64,000 nucleotides of DNA, taken from the NCBI GenBank assembly GCA_023333565.1, contig JAJKFH010001480.1, forward strand, positions 62,001 through 126,000, written 5' to 3'. The stretch comes from Puffinus mauretanicus. Taxonomy: Eukaryota > Chordata > Aves > Procellariiformes > Procellariidae. Below the pieces are notes generated by a model. That model was not told the DNA's origin, ran no database searches, and saw only the letters and a list, made by a program, of their open reading frames with translations. Positions 40,001-52,600 of the stretch are shown here, piece by piece (position 1 is the stretch's first letter; every line of letters begins with the position of its first letter). The position numbers and the translations under genes are program-made.

Positions 40001-43000
40001 GTACGGTGGTAGAATGGAGCAAGGGGAATATCATTCAATTTGTAAGCAAATGCATCCATTACTGCATATTAGGAGAATTTTAACAAGAATATCTCTAGGC
40101 ATTTTCTTGTTCATAGTAAAATCTCTTTCACTGTTTAAACTGTTTTTTCTTCAATGAAAATCCTCACTTCTTAAGGGTAGCTATTTCTAATGACTTGAAT
40201 TATCCCTGTATTTCTTTATGCTTCTTCAAACTGTAACATTCTTCTGAGTCTCTAAAGGGACACTACTAACTAGCTATTTCCCAGATTTTGGTATACATCT
40301 GTGGAGCAGTAGAAAATATACAAGCATTAAAATGTTCATTCTGTCTTTATAGTTACATACTGTTGAATAATGGGATTATTGCTGAATTTGGTAATCCCTC
40401 AAAAATCAGAGAAAACTTTTAAATTCAATCAAATGTACAGATGTAAAGATAGTACCTACCCAAAAAGGTTATATGTACAATGCAGACCCCAGCTCCCTTC
40501 CACTCTGTACAGTCACATTCGACCGCAGCTGAAAATGTGGCCAAGGTGAAACGTGATGGGGAAGGTCAGCAGGGATTGCCTCTCTCCCAAATACATGCCC
40601 CTTTCCTTTGTGAAATTGCTGCTGTGTGGGGCGAAACACAATGGGAATACTCTGGAGTGAGCCTTTAAATCACACTGCAGCCTCCTAGTAGCGCCCTTGA
40701 CTGAATGCAGGGGCACCACGGATCTTTCACTTGTGCCTCATTCCTTTTGCCTCTGGGATATTGCAAAAGTGCTACTGGAGTGCAGAGCCTCTCCTGGGCT
40801 CCTGAACATAGCCTATGTGCACATGGCAGGCAGGGAGCAGGAGGTTACTTTAACACGCTCAGAAATTAGGAGGTAAACACAGTTGATGCTGTAGTAGCAC
40901 TTGGAAATCCTGCTGCAGGCATATGGGTGTATTTTCACTGTTTAATTTTACGCATTTGAATTTGGGGTCTGCTTTAGAAGCTGAAGCTCCTTTGTTTCCA
41001 GGGGGAATCTCCCCACCTCACAGAGTCTCCGATCCCCAAGTGACGAATCATCGGCTGAAATGCTCTCTGGGACTGCTGCTGTCTCTCTCTTGGCTATGGA
41101 GTGACTAGCTTAGACTAGAAACTTGACATGAAGGCACCTGAAGTTCCATGACATAAATCCTTCTCAAAATATTTGATGTTTTTTCAGATTTGTGACTCTT
41201 CATTGCTACATTGTGGAGGACACGGAAACTTTCTGCAAATTAATGTGGATTGTAGTTTAGACTGTTTTCTTTGTGGATCTGCTCTCTGAAGAAAGTCTTC
41301 ATTGTTTTATGTCCCACCCCCTCTCCTTCATCTATGTTAATTTTATTTGTCTTCTTATCAAGAAAAAGTACAATCTGACCATATTCCTACACGCATGCGA
41401 TTTGTCATGGTTGGCAGTTGATGCTCTTTATAGAAGCAAAGGGCTGGAGTAGTAGGAGTGTTGTGGGTCAGGCTGAACTGGAGGAATATTGCCAAAGACG
41501 TGGGCAGCACTTTACACAGTGCATACTTGTATTGTCTGAGCCCTATCATGCCATCAGTTTAGACAGAACTCCCTTTAGGAGTCAATGACTGCATTGCTCT
41601 TCGTAACACAGCGGGCTGGCGGCACATCTTGGGACAATCAAAAAACAAAAAATTTTTTTTAACAAATATGAAGAAATATAACTCTGTGGATTATTTCCAT
41701 CTGTTCCTCTATGCTCACGTCTCATGCCTCTTCATATCATATGGCTTGTTTGTCTTTCCTCTTACTGCAGCTCTCTGCCTTTTCTTCTATGCTAGATGAG
41801 CGAAAGAAGCCATAATATATTTTTAGGATATATTCAACAATTGTTGAATGTGCTTTTGTATTGCCTTACTTTCTTCATTGTAGCTGTTATCATTCTTTTT
41901 TTCCTTCTCAAAAATAAAAACTATTCATAATAAAACAAGCCATCTCTTTCACATACCACATTTCTGGTTAAAAGCCCTGTTTTTAATTTCTTTGCAAAGT
42001 AAATATCCAGCCTTCTATACCAAAACTAAATGCACATTCTTCATTTAGAGAGCTCTTTTCCTGAAAATTCTCTAGAGTGCTCATTGTGTCTTTAGTAGAT
42101 ATATGTGATAATCTCCTAGTGTTATAGAAATTTCTTGATGTTTATGGATAGATGGAAAGTTCGTGTTTCAAAGCATTTGAAGGAAGTTCTTTGAATTATT
42201 TTTCTTTCCTTTCAAAGTCCAATGGTAGCATCATCAGAGTGTGAAAACACAGTAATAACAGGTTTTACAAGAACAATAGGATCACATTAAAAAAAGTAGA
42301 AAACCCCCACAGTTTCTTTGAGATCTCACCCTTGTAAGTTCAGGTTTGTTTTGTATTCTGTTCTGCACAGAGTTATTTCAAACACTGAGGTTTTGGGAAA
42401 CTAGAAAATCTTAATGAATGGGGAAATTAGAAGATTTCAGTGAGTGGAAGATTGTACTGGTAGCTGAAATTGTCCGCTCTTGTGCCAACATTCCTGGTTA
42501 TAATACCTCGTACCCTCTAAATAATTCGCCTCTTTTCCTGGAGTATTTAGAGCATTTCTTTGCCTCTTAGTTACCATAGCTATGCTAGTCATAGCAGCCT
42601 CATTGTGAAAATCAGTGCATTTCACTCCTGTATGTGTGTTTCTCTTTTCAGATATGCCTCCTATTTGCCAGTAATGTAGTTAGACTGAATGCAGGATAAA
42701 AACTATCCTGTTCCACCAGAACATGCAGGCAGAGATTATCACCTAAAAGAAATAATTGCTATATATCTGCATTTGCAAACCAGAAGTCCCACTCATGTCT
42801 TAACTGTGTCTTTGACCACGCACATTTGCTATAAGAATTCTGCCCTACATACTGAAGAAATCTATTGTATAATTATTTTTGTATGACTATTACCCTTTGA
42901 TCACTGGGCCCCTGTAAAGGGTCTTGCGTCTCTCTCTCCATTGACTGAAAATACTGTTTTTCGTCTTTCAGGACTTGTGTCATTCTCATTGTGATGATGC

Positions 43001-46000
43001 CACAGTCCAGAAAAAGATCACAGCTATTATCGACTGCTTTATTAATTCCACCGTACCCCCAGCTTTGCAGATTGACATCCCAACTGAACAAGCTAAGAAG
43101 ATTCTGGAGCACAGGAAAGAACTAGGACCTTACATTTTTAGAGAAGCACAGGTAAGAAGCTGGGAGAATCTCTGTAACAGATCTGACTAGAGTCTGTGTG
43201 CTTGATTTTAAGGACAGTCTTTGTTGCTTATGTAACAATTTGGACTCCACACATAAGCCTGGGTACGAAGGAGAACACTATAGTCATGCATTTCAATGAA
43301 GATTGTATGGTGGAGATGACAGAGAGGCTTCAGATATTTACTGCTCAATAAACTGGACAATCTCTGACAGCTAGCTGATCCTGGAAAGGTGTTATCCAGG
43401 TCTGTGTTAAGAATTACTTTCCATGGCCAGAATTCCTTCTACGTTTTTAATTGCTTGTTCTTTACCACTTGGTTAATGTCAGAGAAGTAATTTGTAGTTA
43501 GAAAGTTTGTAGTTTTTGTAGTTTATGAAAAAAAATGCAGATGTGAGTAAAGCACAACGACAGCTTAACTTACTGAATGTCTTTCCCTTCTTCATTACAG
43601 AAATGTAATGTATTAATGTAATGTATAAATGTAATGTATTAAATGGCTGTAGATAATTTTCTCTCTGATTTTTGTACTAATCAGACTGAACAGCAATTTG
43701 TGAACCTTTACTACAGACTTACTGTTTTCTTATTCCTTGTTACTGTCTTCTCTGACTTACCTTCTAAACCCAAGAAAGTTAGTTCCTCTTCTTTTCCCGT
43801 AAAATTGCCACCAACACCTTTAAACATCAACTGTGAGTCCATAAAGTGTTTGGATCACAGAAGATAAATGGTTTGTCAGAGAAAAGGGTTCATACAGGTC
43901 CTAAGAGAAATAAGAAGCCTCATTTCTGCCTGTGTAAAACCCAGTGAACTCCAGAAATGTGGCACAAAACCAAGGGAAGAACTTGGCCAAAAAGCTGTGA
44001 CTGGAGCATGACAGTGACTCACATGTCATTTTCAAGTCTGTTGAGCCAGAAGCAGCGAGGTGCTGAGCATGCTTGGCTCCTTTGAAGTCAAGTTTCTCAA
44101 TGAGAATTAAACATCTAAATAAATTGAAAAATGTGAGCCTTAGTACGTGCAGCAACAGAATTCACTGAGCCCCTCTGTTTGCTTTTTTAAAATTGTTTTT
44201 CTTACTCTAGTTCAAAAAAGACCCTGTGAGAGATTATATCATTTAAAAATTATCCAAGATTTGCTCATAGATCTGTAATGTGGTTTAAGAGCCTTTCCAG
44301 AGGCAAAAAAGTATTTCCTTTCTCTTAAGGAGGGAAAAAAACCTCTTTCCCTAATGAACTGAATATTTTAAATACTTGAGCAGAACAGTGGTGCAAAAGC
44401 AATTCTACTGGTGTACATTTTATCAGGAATACTTGTAAAAAATGATGGATGTTTTCATTAATGCAAACAATTGTTTAGGGAAATATAAAAAAAGAAAGTG
44501 CCTTTTAACTGTGTTTTAGGAAGATTTCTCACCAGTAATAAACACACTGATGAAAAGCATGTGCCGAGCAAAGCTGGGCTGAAATGTCAGGACACAGTAC
44601 GTGGGAGGAACAAGGCTGTATATTCAAAAAGAAATAGTTATTTCATTCTCATGGTAAACGACATTTTATTTTACAGTAAACTCTGTTTTCTTAATATGGT
44701 CAAGATTGACTTTCTTTTCTTTCTGCGCAGATGACTATTTTTGCTCTTCTGTTTAAATTTTGGCCAAAATTTTGTAAGTTTCGAAGCAATCTGGCTAGTG
44801 ACAAAATTCTACTTGACTTGGAGAGAAAAAAGGGAAAAAAGATGCGAAAGAAGGAAGGCAAAAGAGCAGAGGTAAGGCTCACAAAGTTTCAGGTGACAGC
44901 TGACGAACTGCATAAAGACTCCTTCAAGAGCAAACATATATGAACTCAAATATCCCTTTCTCAGCCTGATCCAAAGCTACCAAAATTTTTTTGTTAGAAT
45001 TCAAGTTTTACATGCGACCTGGTCCTAGGGCGATTAGTTCCCAATCCTGCCAATGCATATACATATATTTAACTTGAAGCAGATGAGTCAGTGGAATACT
45101 CCTTTCATTAAGCAGAGGGGAAAATGTATTTTAGTCATCTTTTGTGCCAAGAGAAGACTGAAAAAGAAAAAAAAAATCTATGTATGGTCCATATGTACAA
45201 TGGGTAACTGCAGACCTGTTTGCACTTTCAGTATGTACTGTCCTATTTTAGAATTTACAGTCCTGGGTCACTATTGAAAGCAAAACAAAACAAAACAAAA
45301 ACAGATTTCATATCTATTTTTCAGAAGGAGCATTTGAAAAGTCTGCACGTTATTTTAAAAAATATTTATGTGCTAATTGCTTTGTATAGTCTTTGTCTTT
45401 TCTTGAATATTTCTCAGCTTTGACAGTGAAATTGTTAGAGTGTTCACAATGAGTTTCCAGACAGTTTCAGTGCATTAACAGAACTGTGACCTCTACAGTG
45501 GAATGCTTGCTTGTAAAATTGTTTTTCTTGGAATTTTATTATTAAAATATAATGGATTTTTTTTCTATTGATTATAGGCTTTTCAAAAGTTTATTTTTTA
45601 CGAAATGTAATTGTTTGGCCAGCTTTGAGGAGAGAACATTCCTTTAAAGGCAGAGAAATTATTGGACTTGCAAACTATCATAAGTAGCATTAAAAGAACT
45701 TTACATATTTTAAATACCATGTACACATGTGTTGAGATATTACTCATGATGAGAACCACATGAGTACCTGGAGAGATAAAGACATATGTGCCCGTAAGAA
45801 CATGTACGCATTGTTATCCTCTTTTAGACACATGAAAACTGAGGACCAGTGAAGTGTTACTCAAGGCCACACACCAATGTCAAGTGAAGTCTAAAATCCA
45901 AGAACTCATGTTGCTTTCTCCAAAGCACGTTGCCTCCATACAGATATGTCTGGCAAGGCCATTGGCAATACTTTTAGTGCAAGAATGCAATATTTCAAAG

Positions 46001-46626
46001 TAATGCACTTTTGCGTTTTCACAGACTTATTTTTTCCATCTGTTTGTTGCCTGTCTATGAGATTTCTGATTAAGACCAAGGAAGTAAAGAGCAAATCTTG
46101 GCCAGGAGGACAAAAGCCTAGCTTTTATGGGGAACAAATGGGAAAGGTAAATTACCCTTCTAAGCTGGGAAATAGGGTAAGAAATTTTAGAAAGTGACAG
46201 GCAGAGAATGCAGTTCAGTAAACAGTCTGCAGACTATTCTTCTCACAAAAAATTATCAGTAAACCAGTTACCTTTTAACATCTCTTGAAAGAATAGGCGG
46301 AACAGATAAGTTTTTGAAACCCTTTTCCCGTTCTATTATTGTTTAAAGAATTTGCCACTCCCTGTTCTCTTGCCTGAGATTTCTGTCCCCCCAGTGACAA
46401 CGTAGCTATTCAAATGATTCAGTATCCCTGAAGGATACCGACAAGGTTCATCCAACCTGCGACAGCAGGTTCACTTGGCAGCTTGTAGAAGGTGATGATT
46501 TCTTGGCATTTAAAATAATGTCTATGCTCCTCTGCCCCACCAGGCTCATGTTGAAGGAGAGGAAAGCTCTGGCAAGGGTTAGAAACAATATTTTTTTCTT
46601 ATATATATTCATATATATTTTTTTTT

Positions 46627-46665
<39 letters not shown>

Positions 46666-49600
46666 TCCACACCACCCCACCCCCCCCCCCAAATCAGTTG
46701 CCATTTTGGGTTTACGTCAAACGGAACAATCATGGTCCTGGGGTAGGAATTTTACTTTCTCCCTTCTCACAAATTTGTCCCTGGGGTGCCCAATCTACCT
46801 GGGCTAACCTCACTTTCTGAACTGACTGGATAATAGTTGGACTTTTATGTAGTATAATGGAAAAAAATGGGCAGACAGGAAGGTTTTCACTGGACAACGA
46901 TGCATGAATTGGTATTATTTGACTATCTCAATATTTTTTGTGTGTGCCTATTTGTTATTTATGCGGGAAATCCTATCGAAGGCTTCCTGTAAATGGACTC
47001 AGTGCAGGGGAGGAGTGGCTGACAGCGAGGGACACCAAGCAAGCACTGTACAATGCAGAGACCTCTTTTAAGCTTAGTGTCTGGAAGGCAGGGATGGGTA
47101 GGTACAGGGTGAAGTAAGCTCGAACATTCAACATAATGTGATTGCTTCAGTATTGAGCTGAAATAGTTGTTTTAAAAGATATTGCCTTGGGAGAGTATGG
47201 TTTGCTTCTCCGTTTTCACATATTCACCCTTAGTGTGGCACAGCTATAAGGGCTCATCTTGGGCCTGTCTGTGGATCTGTGCCTCTGTTAACTACTAGAT
47301 GCACATGCCACATACTTTAAAAAATATCGTTAGTAACTTTTTGCAGACTGCCTTGATGCCAGTATTTGTAATTTGTTGCATACACAATTGCATTTTACCT
47401 CCAAAACAGATTTTGGATTTTTTGCTTTCAAGTGTACAAAATAGTTTTAACTTACACTGTAAATCTGTACTTATTCTTTCCATGCCCTTAGCAGAGAAAG
47501 GTAAAACCATAACCATTAATTTTCCTTTTCCATGTTTCCCTCATCTCTCTTTAAGCTTCTTAGCAGTAAGCTTATTTGTTAGTAAGTGGTGTACTGTCAT
47601 GGGATATGACATTGCCATAACATTGCCTAATTTATTATGAGAAGACATTATTAAAGACCTCATTTAATTCACCATTCTCATTGAGAAAGCTAGCAAACAT
47701 AAACTGTAGTATATTAGTCAAGAAATACACAGTATTTCTGTATTTGCATTGGCATTCCTGTTCCATCAATTGAGTTAGTGAGCCTGCTTCTGGAGAGAAG
47801 ATAAACACCACACTGCCTGGGAAGTTCTATACCCAAAAGTCACCTTTATAGATGATGGGTCCATAGGATAGTGGGGGTGATAAGGAAGGAAAACGCACCT
47901 TGGGAGCAAGTATGTAGGATATTCTGATCCTTTTCCAGATCTTTCAGGGACTTTCTGAGTGACTTTGGGAACCATTTGACCTCTCTTTTTTTCTCACTTT
48001 CTCATTTGCAACATGGGGTTAATTATGTGAAGTTAAATGTGAACATTGATTAATGTTCCCAAAGAGTTTTGGGATCATCAGACAGAATATGCAAAGGTGC
48101 AGCCTTAATAAAACACTAAAACAACATGAAAATGACAAATAGTTAATCACTAGAATGGTTTAGCAAGGGTTACAATGCCTTGTCCTTCACTGTAAATGTT
48201 TTAAATGAGATTGCCTGTTTTCCTAATATGTATACTGTAGTTCATTTGCAGCTACTGGACCAAGCTGGAATTAATCACGAGAAATCCTATGTTCTACATT
48301 TATACCTGAGGCCAAATTAGAGGATCACAATGGCCTCTCTGTCTTTAAAACATGTTCTGTTGCAGGTTTGCCCTCTCACTTAGCTGTATTTTGGAGCAGG
48401 TATTGAATCTGAAAGGAAGATAGTCTGCAGGAGTGTAGAGGTCAGGAAACTTCGATTAGGACAAAGAAATGCTTTAAAAAAGCAGTATCTTCTGCTATTT
48501 TTTATTACGCTCAACGTGATGAATTATGAAACTGGGTATTACAAAACATTACTGCATGTGACACTATCTCGTTTCCAGTGACAATTTTTGCTTCCTCAGA
48601 CTTTACTTTCTCCTTTAGCTCAGTAACTATTGTTTACATCTAATTATGAGTTCTTGTTACTGGCAGGGTAAAGAAGTGGAGACAAAACTCATCAGTCTGT
48701 CAAGCAGTGCTTTGGTAGATGAGATTGGTGTGGAGAGAGGACCAGCATCATTTTCAAATGGATATGGGTGGCAGGTGAATAATAAACATGTTGCTACAGA
48801 TATCATCATTCACGAGAGATACAATGATCTTGGGAGAATGGGAAGGTGGGGTTTGGTATTGAATACTACTATGACATGGTTCTTTGATAACTGTTCGTTC
48901 TTCTACAATTAACCTCGCTGTTATAAGTTTACCTACCTTACAGGTAATTCTTTTCTTTATTTATTAATTTTTTTAAGATGTAGGTTCTGAGTAGTATTAT
49001 TATCTAACAACATATTAAGCCCTTTAGGTGTGTAGATTTAAAAAGAATCTTTATTTAAAGATAAATTGAAGAAAAGGAAGTTCAATTCTGGAATAAGAAG
49101 CTTTTCATTGCTTGTGAAATTCATATCCTGAAAGAATTCAGTTTAGGCTTGAGTCCTGTTCTGCTCATATGTCGAAAACTGAAGCTGAACTCATTTAGGA
49201 AATCTAGGTATTTGAATAGAAAGTCTGACAGAAAATAGCTCTTTAGTACTTCTTCCAGAACAACTGTCATGATGCATCAAATCTGTAGTGAAAAGGTAAC
49301 AGTCATTTTATTGGAGAAACAGGAATAATAGACATGCCACCTTGGGCATATCAAGGGATCATCCATAGCTGAGTTGACACGGCCATAACATAATGGGGAA
49401 TCTGTGCAACCACTTAATCACAGCTATGTCATACAATGCAGGAGTAAATCGCACTTTGGCCACTGCTTGTATTCCATAGAGCTCTTCCTGTGGCATTATG
49501 TTAGCGATGAGCAGAATACGGAAACAGGCAGTCTGAAACACCCCCAAAATCTGAAACCACAGAGAAAACCACTCTTATCCCTTAAATGGACCTTTTTACT

Positions 49601-52600
49601 TTTGCTCATACCTATGTAAAAAAAAAAAAAAGTGAGTTGAGTGAGCCAGTGTATCAATACCTTGTGCCTAAGTCCCCAAGAAGAGGCAGGTAATTGCAGA
49701 AAGAGCAATAATCTTTTATAGAGCAGTTTCTTCTTCAAGCCCCTTTCTGCTATAGGAAGATGCTAGAAGTTCTTTTTACTGAGTCATGACATGACAAATT
49801 GGCGCCAAACTTCTCATGCTGTAAGGAAAAAAAAGGCCAAATAAAAGTACAGTTCCCATACTGATTTGGGAGAGTGACCTAAAATTTACATGGAACCTGA
49901 ACTGTGGTTGTTGCAATGTAAAGAGCAACATTTGTTCCTTAGAAAAGGAAAGGATGAGATGTCCAGTTGATCTGCCTCTAGTGGTAGCAGCATTCTGCCG
50001 GAGAGGGCAGGCAGAAAGAACTGTGAGGCTAATGAGACTTTCAATGATTTGAGAAAGGACACACTGGAAGGATGTAGCAGGGAGATAAAATCAAGTCCTC
50101 AATAGCACAAAAGTGGTATTTTGGGAGGGGAAAGGTCTGCTGTATTCAGGTTTTGAAGATGAAAGGAGAGAGGATAGGACTCAGACCATGGATGGAGAAT
50201 AAATGAATGTAAACACCGTATCTGTCAAACTTGCTTAAATTGCATTTCATGATGTTTTGAGATTCACTTATTTGCAGCAATACTATTTTTCCCATGATTC
50301 CAGTATTGCCATGACAAACTTTTCTTCTTAATAATTGTGATTATTCAATAACAGGGATATAACATAAACAAGTTTTTTGTCTCACTGTTGAAATGGACCA
50401 GGAACTACCAGTGATATGGTCTGGAGGTTGATGGTTTTTAATGGTTCTTGCAGGCTTCCTGGTCCTATTCCAAGTACATAGAAGCCTTGGAGCAGGAGAG
50501 AATACTCCTTAAAATGCAAGAAGATCTGGAGAAAAACTCATCATCATTCCTTACAGGTTGTTAACCAAGCTCTGTAGTTTAGGAGGACAAGCTCGTAGTT
50601 AGGTAAAATTCTCTCAGTGTAAGGACTTTGTTTGCTCTCCTTTGGAGTTGCATACATAAACCTCTGCCTCTCTTATGCTGTCTGCAGGGGAGTTGCTCTC
50701 TGCACCATACTCGGGAGCGGTAAGTTTTCTTAGAAAGGGAAAGTGAAAGTTGCAGGGTATCAGCATTGCCTTTACTGCACGGGTCCTACTGCAGAGAGGA
50801 ATATGGCCATTTCTTCATTCTGCAGAGTGACACGGCAATCCTGTTTGGTTCACATGCATATTTCACCTCCCTGGCTTCTTGTGCTTCATCAACTTACATA
50901 CAACCAAAGAGATGAAACTTTTTTCTCACCAGTTTGTCAGTATGTTTTCAGGGGATGTAAGAGGCATTGCTTCATCCTTGTTTCAGCCATGAATATCCTC
51001 CTAGGTCTTCCCCAAGGATATTATGACCTGTTTGTTCATTAAATAGCTCCATTTAGCAGTAGGGCTAGCAATAGCACTATGTAATATTAAACCCCTTCAG
51101 TTTCCCATCATTTTAATTTTCTTTCTATATGCAGGTACCTCGTCTATGTCCCTCCTGAAACCTGGAAACTCTGAAAAATTCACCATTTCTCCAAAGAGTA
51201 GTGTGATTTTGGAGAAACACTCAAATCTTCCCAAGAAACAGAAAGTGAGTACCAGACTGCCAACAAGTGTGCTTTGAAATTTGGATTCTTAAAAGCTGCT
51301 TAAAATTCCTGCTGTCAGTGCTGATGCTCATTAGTAGCAAGTTATCCCACTCCAAATCACGTTTAACTGAAGCCGTACAGCCTCAACATGAAGGCAAGAT
51401 TATTTTTCACTTCAACCATAGTTAGTGGACCTAATGTTGACCAGATGGAATTTTGTTGCAAAATGGTAGTCTCTGAAATGCGATTATCTAAGCTTTCCAG
51501 TTAAAATATTTTAAATAGGAGCATGAGATGACTGGAGGAAGCTCAAACCCCATGGAGTTACTGGCAAGGGCCTGACACAGAACTAGCAATAGATCATCTT
51601 TGCCAAAGCCAATTAATTATTAGAATGGGAGAAAGAAGTGGGACAGCAAAGAGATCTGATAAAGACAGAAAAACAGACTTTGCTTCAAAGCTTGAATTCC
51701 TAGATAGAAGAATCCCCTGGAGGTTTCGTTTTGTTTTTTTAAGCCTATGCTGAAATTAGATGGACTTAAAAAAATTAATAGAACTTGGACTATTGCTCCC
51801 CTTCCTTCTCTGCTCCTCCTTCCTTTTCTAATTCTGTACTTCCACACTGCTATTTTAGGCGAGTTGGTGTCCTGCCCTCACTAGTCTTCCTAAGCTTCCC
51901 AGTGCCTGAACACACTCTTCCTCTGGCAGCATTTTCTGTATGTGGCTTCAGAGAAAACTGCAGCATTCCTCAGTCTTCCCTCTTATTGCCTCCTCTAGTT
52001 GCAGTTAAAGTCATCCAGTCACCTTGACCTCATGCACCTCTGCGGGTGTTACTATATTTCATACATTTATGCCTTTTTGTACTGCAGTTCTGCTTCACAC
52101 GCAGGGGCTTTGGTATATCAGTGTGGGGAGTCCTTGCGCAGGGGCTTTGGTCCTGCTCTGCAGCTGAGAAACCTCCAGCTGGGCCCAGTGCTCAAAGAGG
52201 GCCTACAAGGTAGCTGTGGTCCTTGCTGCAGCCCTGGCCCACCCTGTTATTCAAAATATGAGAGTTGCATACCCGCCAAGCATCAGGCTGTGGTACCGGC
52301 AAACACAATGAGAAAGTAGAGGTCTTGAGTGGTTTGAGATGTTTCTCCCAAAAAGAAAAAAGAAAAGAGAAAAGAGAAAAGAGAAGAGAAGAGAAGAAAA
52401 GAAAAGAAAAGAAAAGAAAAGAAAAGAAAAGAAAAGAAAAGAAAAGAAAAGAAAAGAAAAGAAAAGAAAAGAAAAGAGAAGAGAAGAGAAGAGAAGAGAA
52501 GAAAGCCCACGTCTGTATTTTTCTTTTCTCTTTGCTCTCTCTGCTCCTCTTCTGAAGTCTCTCATTCCTCTTAGCTTCTCAGATCTTAATTACTTTCTAT

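Larger units (their letters stand above)
44872..48666 (+). other. RGS22 intron (exon 20 to 21)
   Basis: 3.8 kb. Holds a short (CAAAA)n run near 45280-45300, two MIR-like SINE remnants in opposite orientation (45811-45933 and 47925-48080) and a TG microsatellite with a C run (46635-46690). Confidence 0.7.

Noticed and set aside
43591..43867. Acceptor-like TTCATTACAG followed by an open frame
   Set aside because: The frame after it closes within the short tandem repeat in phase 0, and the RGS22 fourth RGS-like region is continuous from exon 19 to exon 20 without it.
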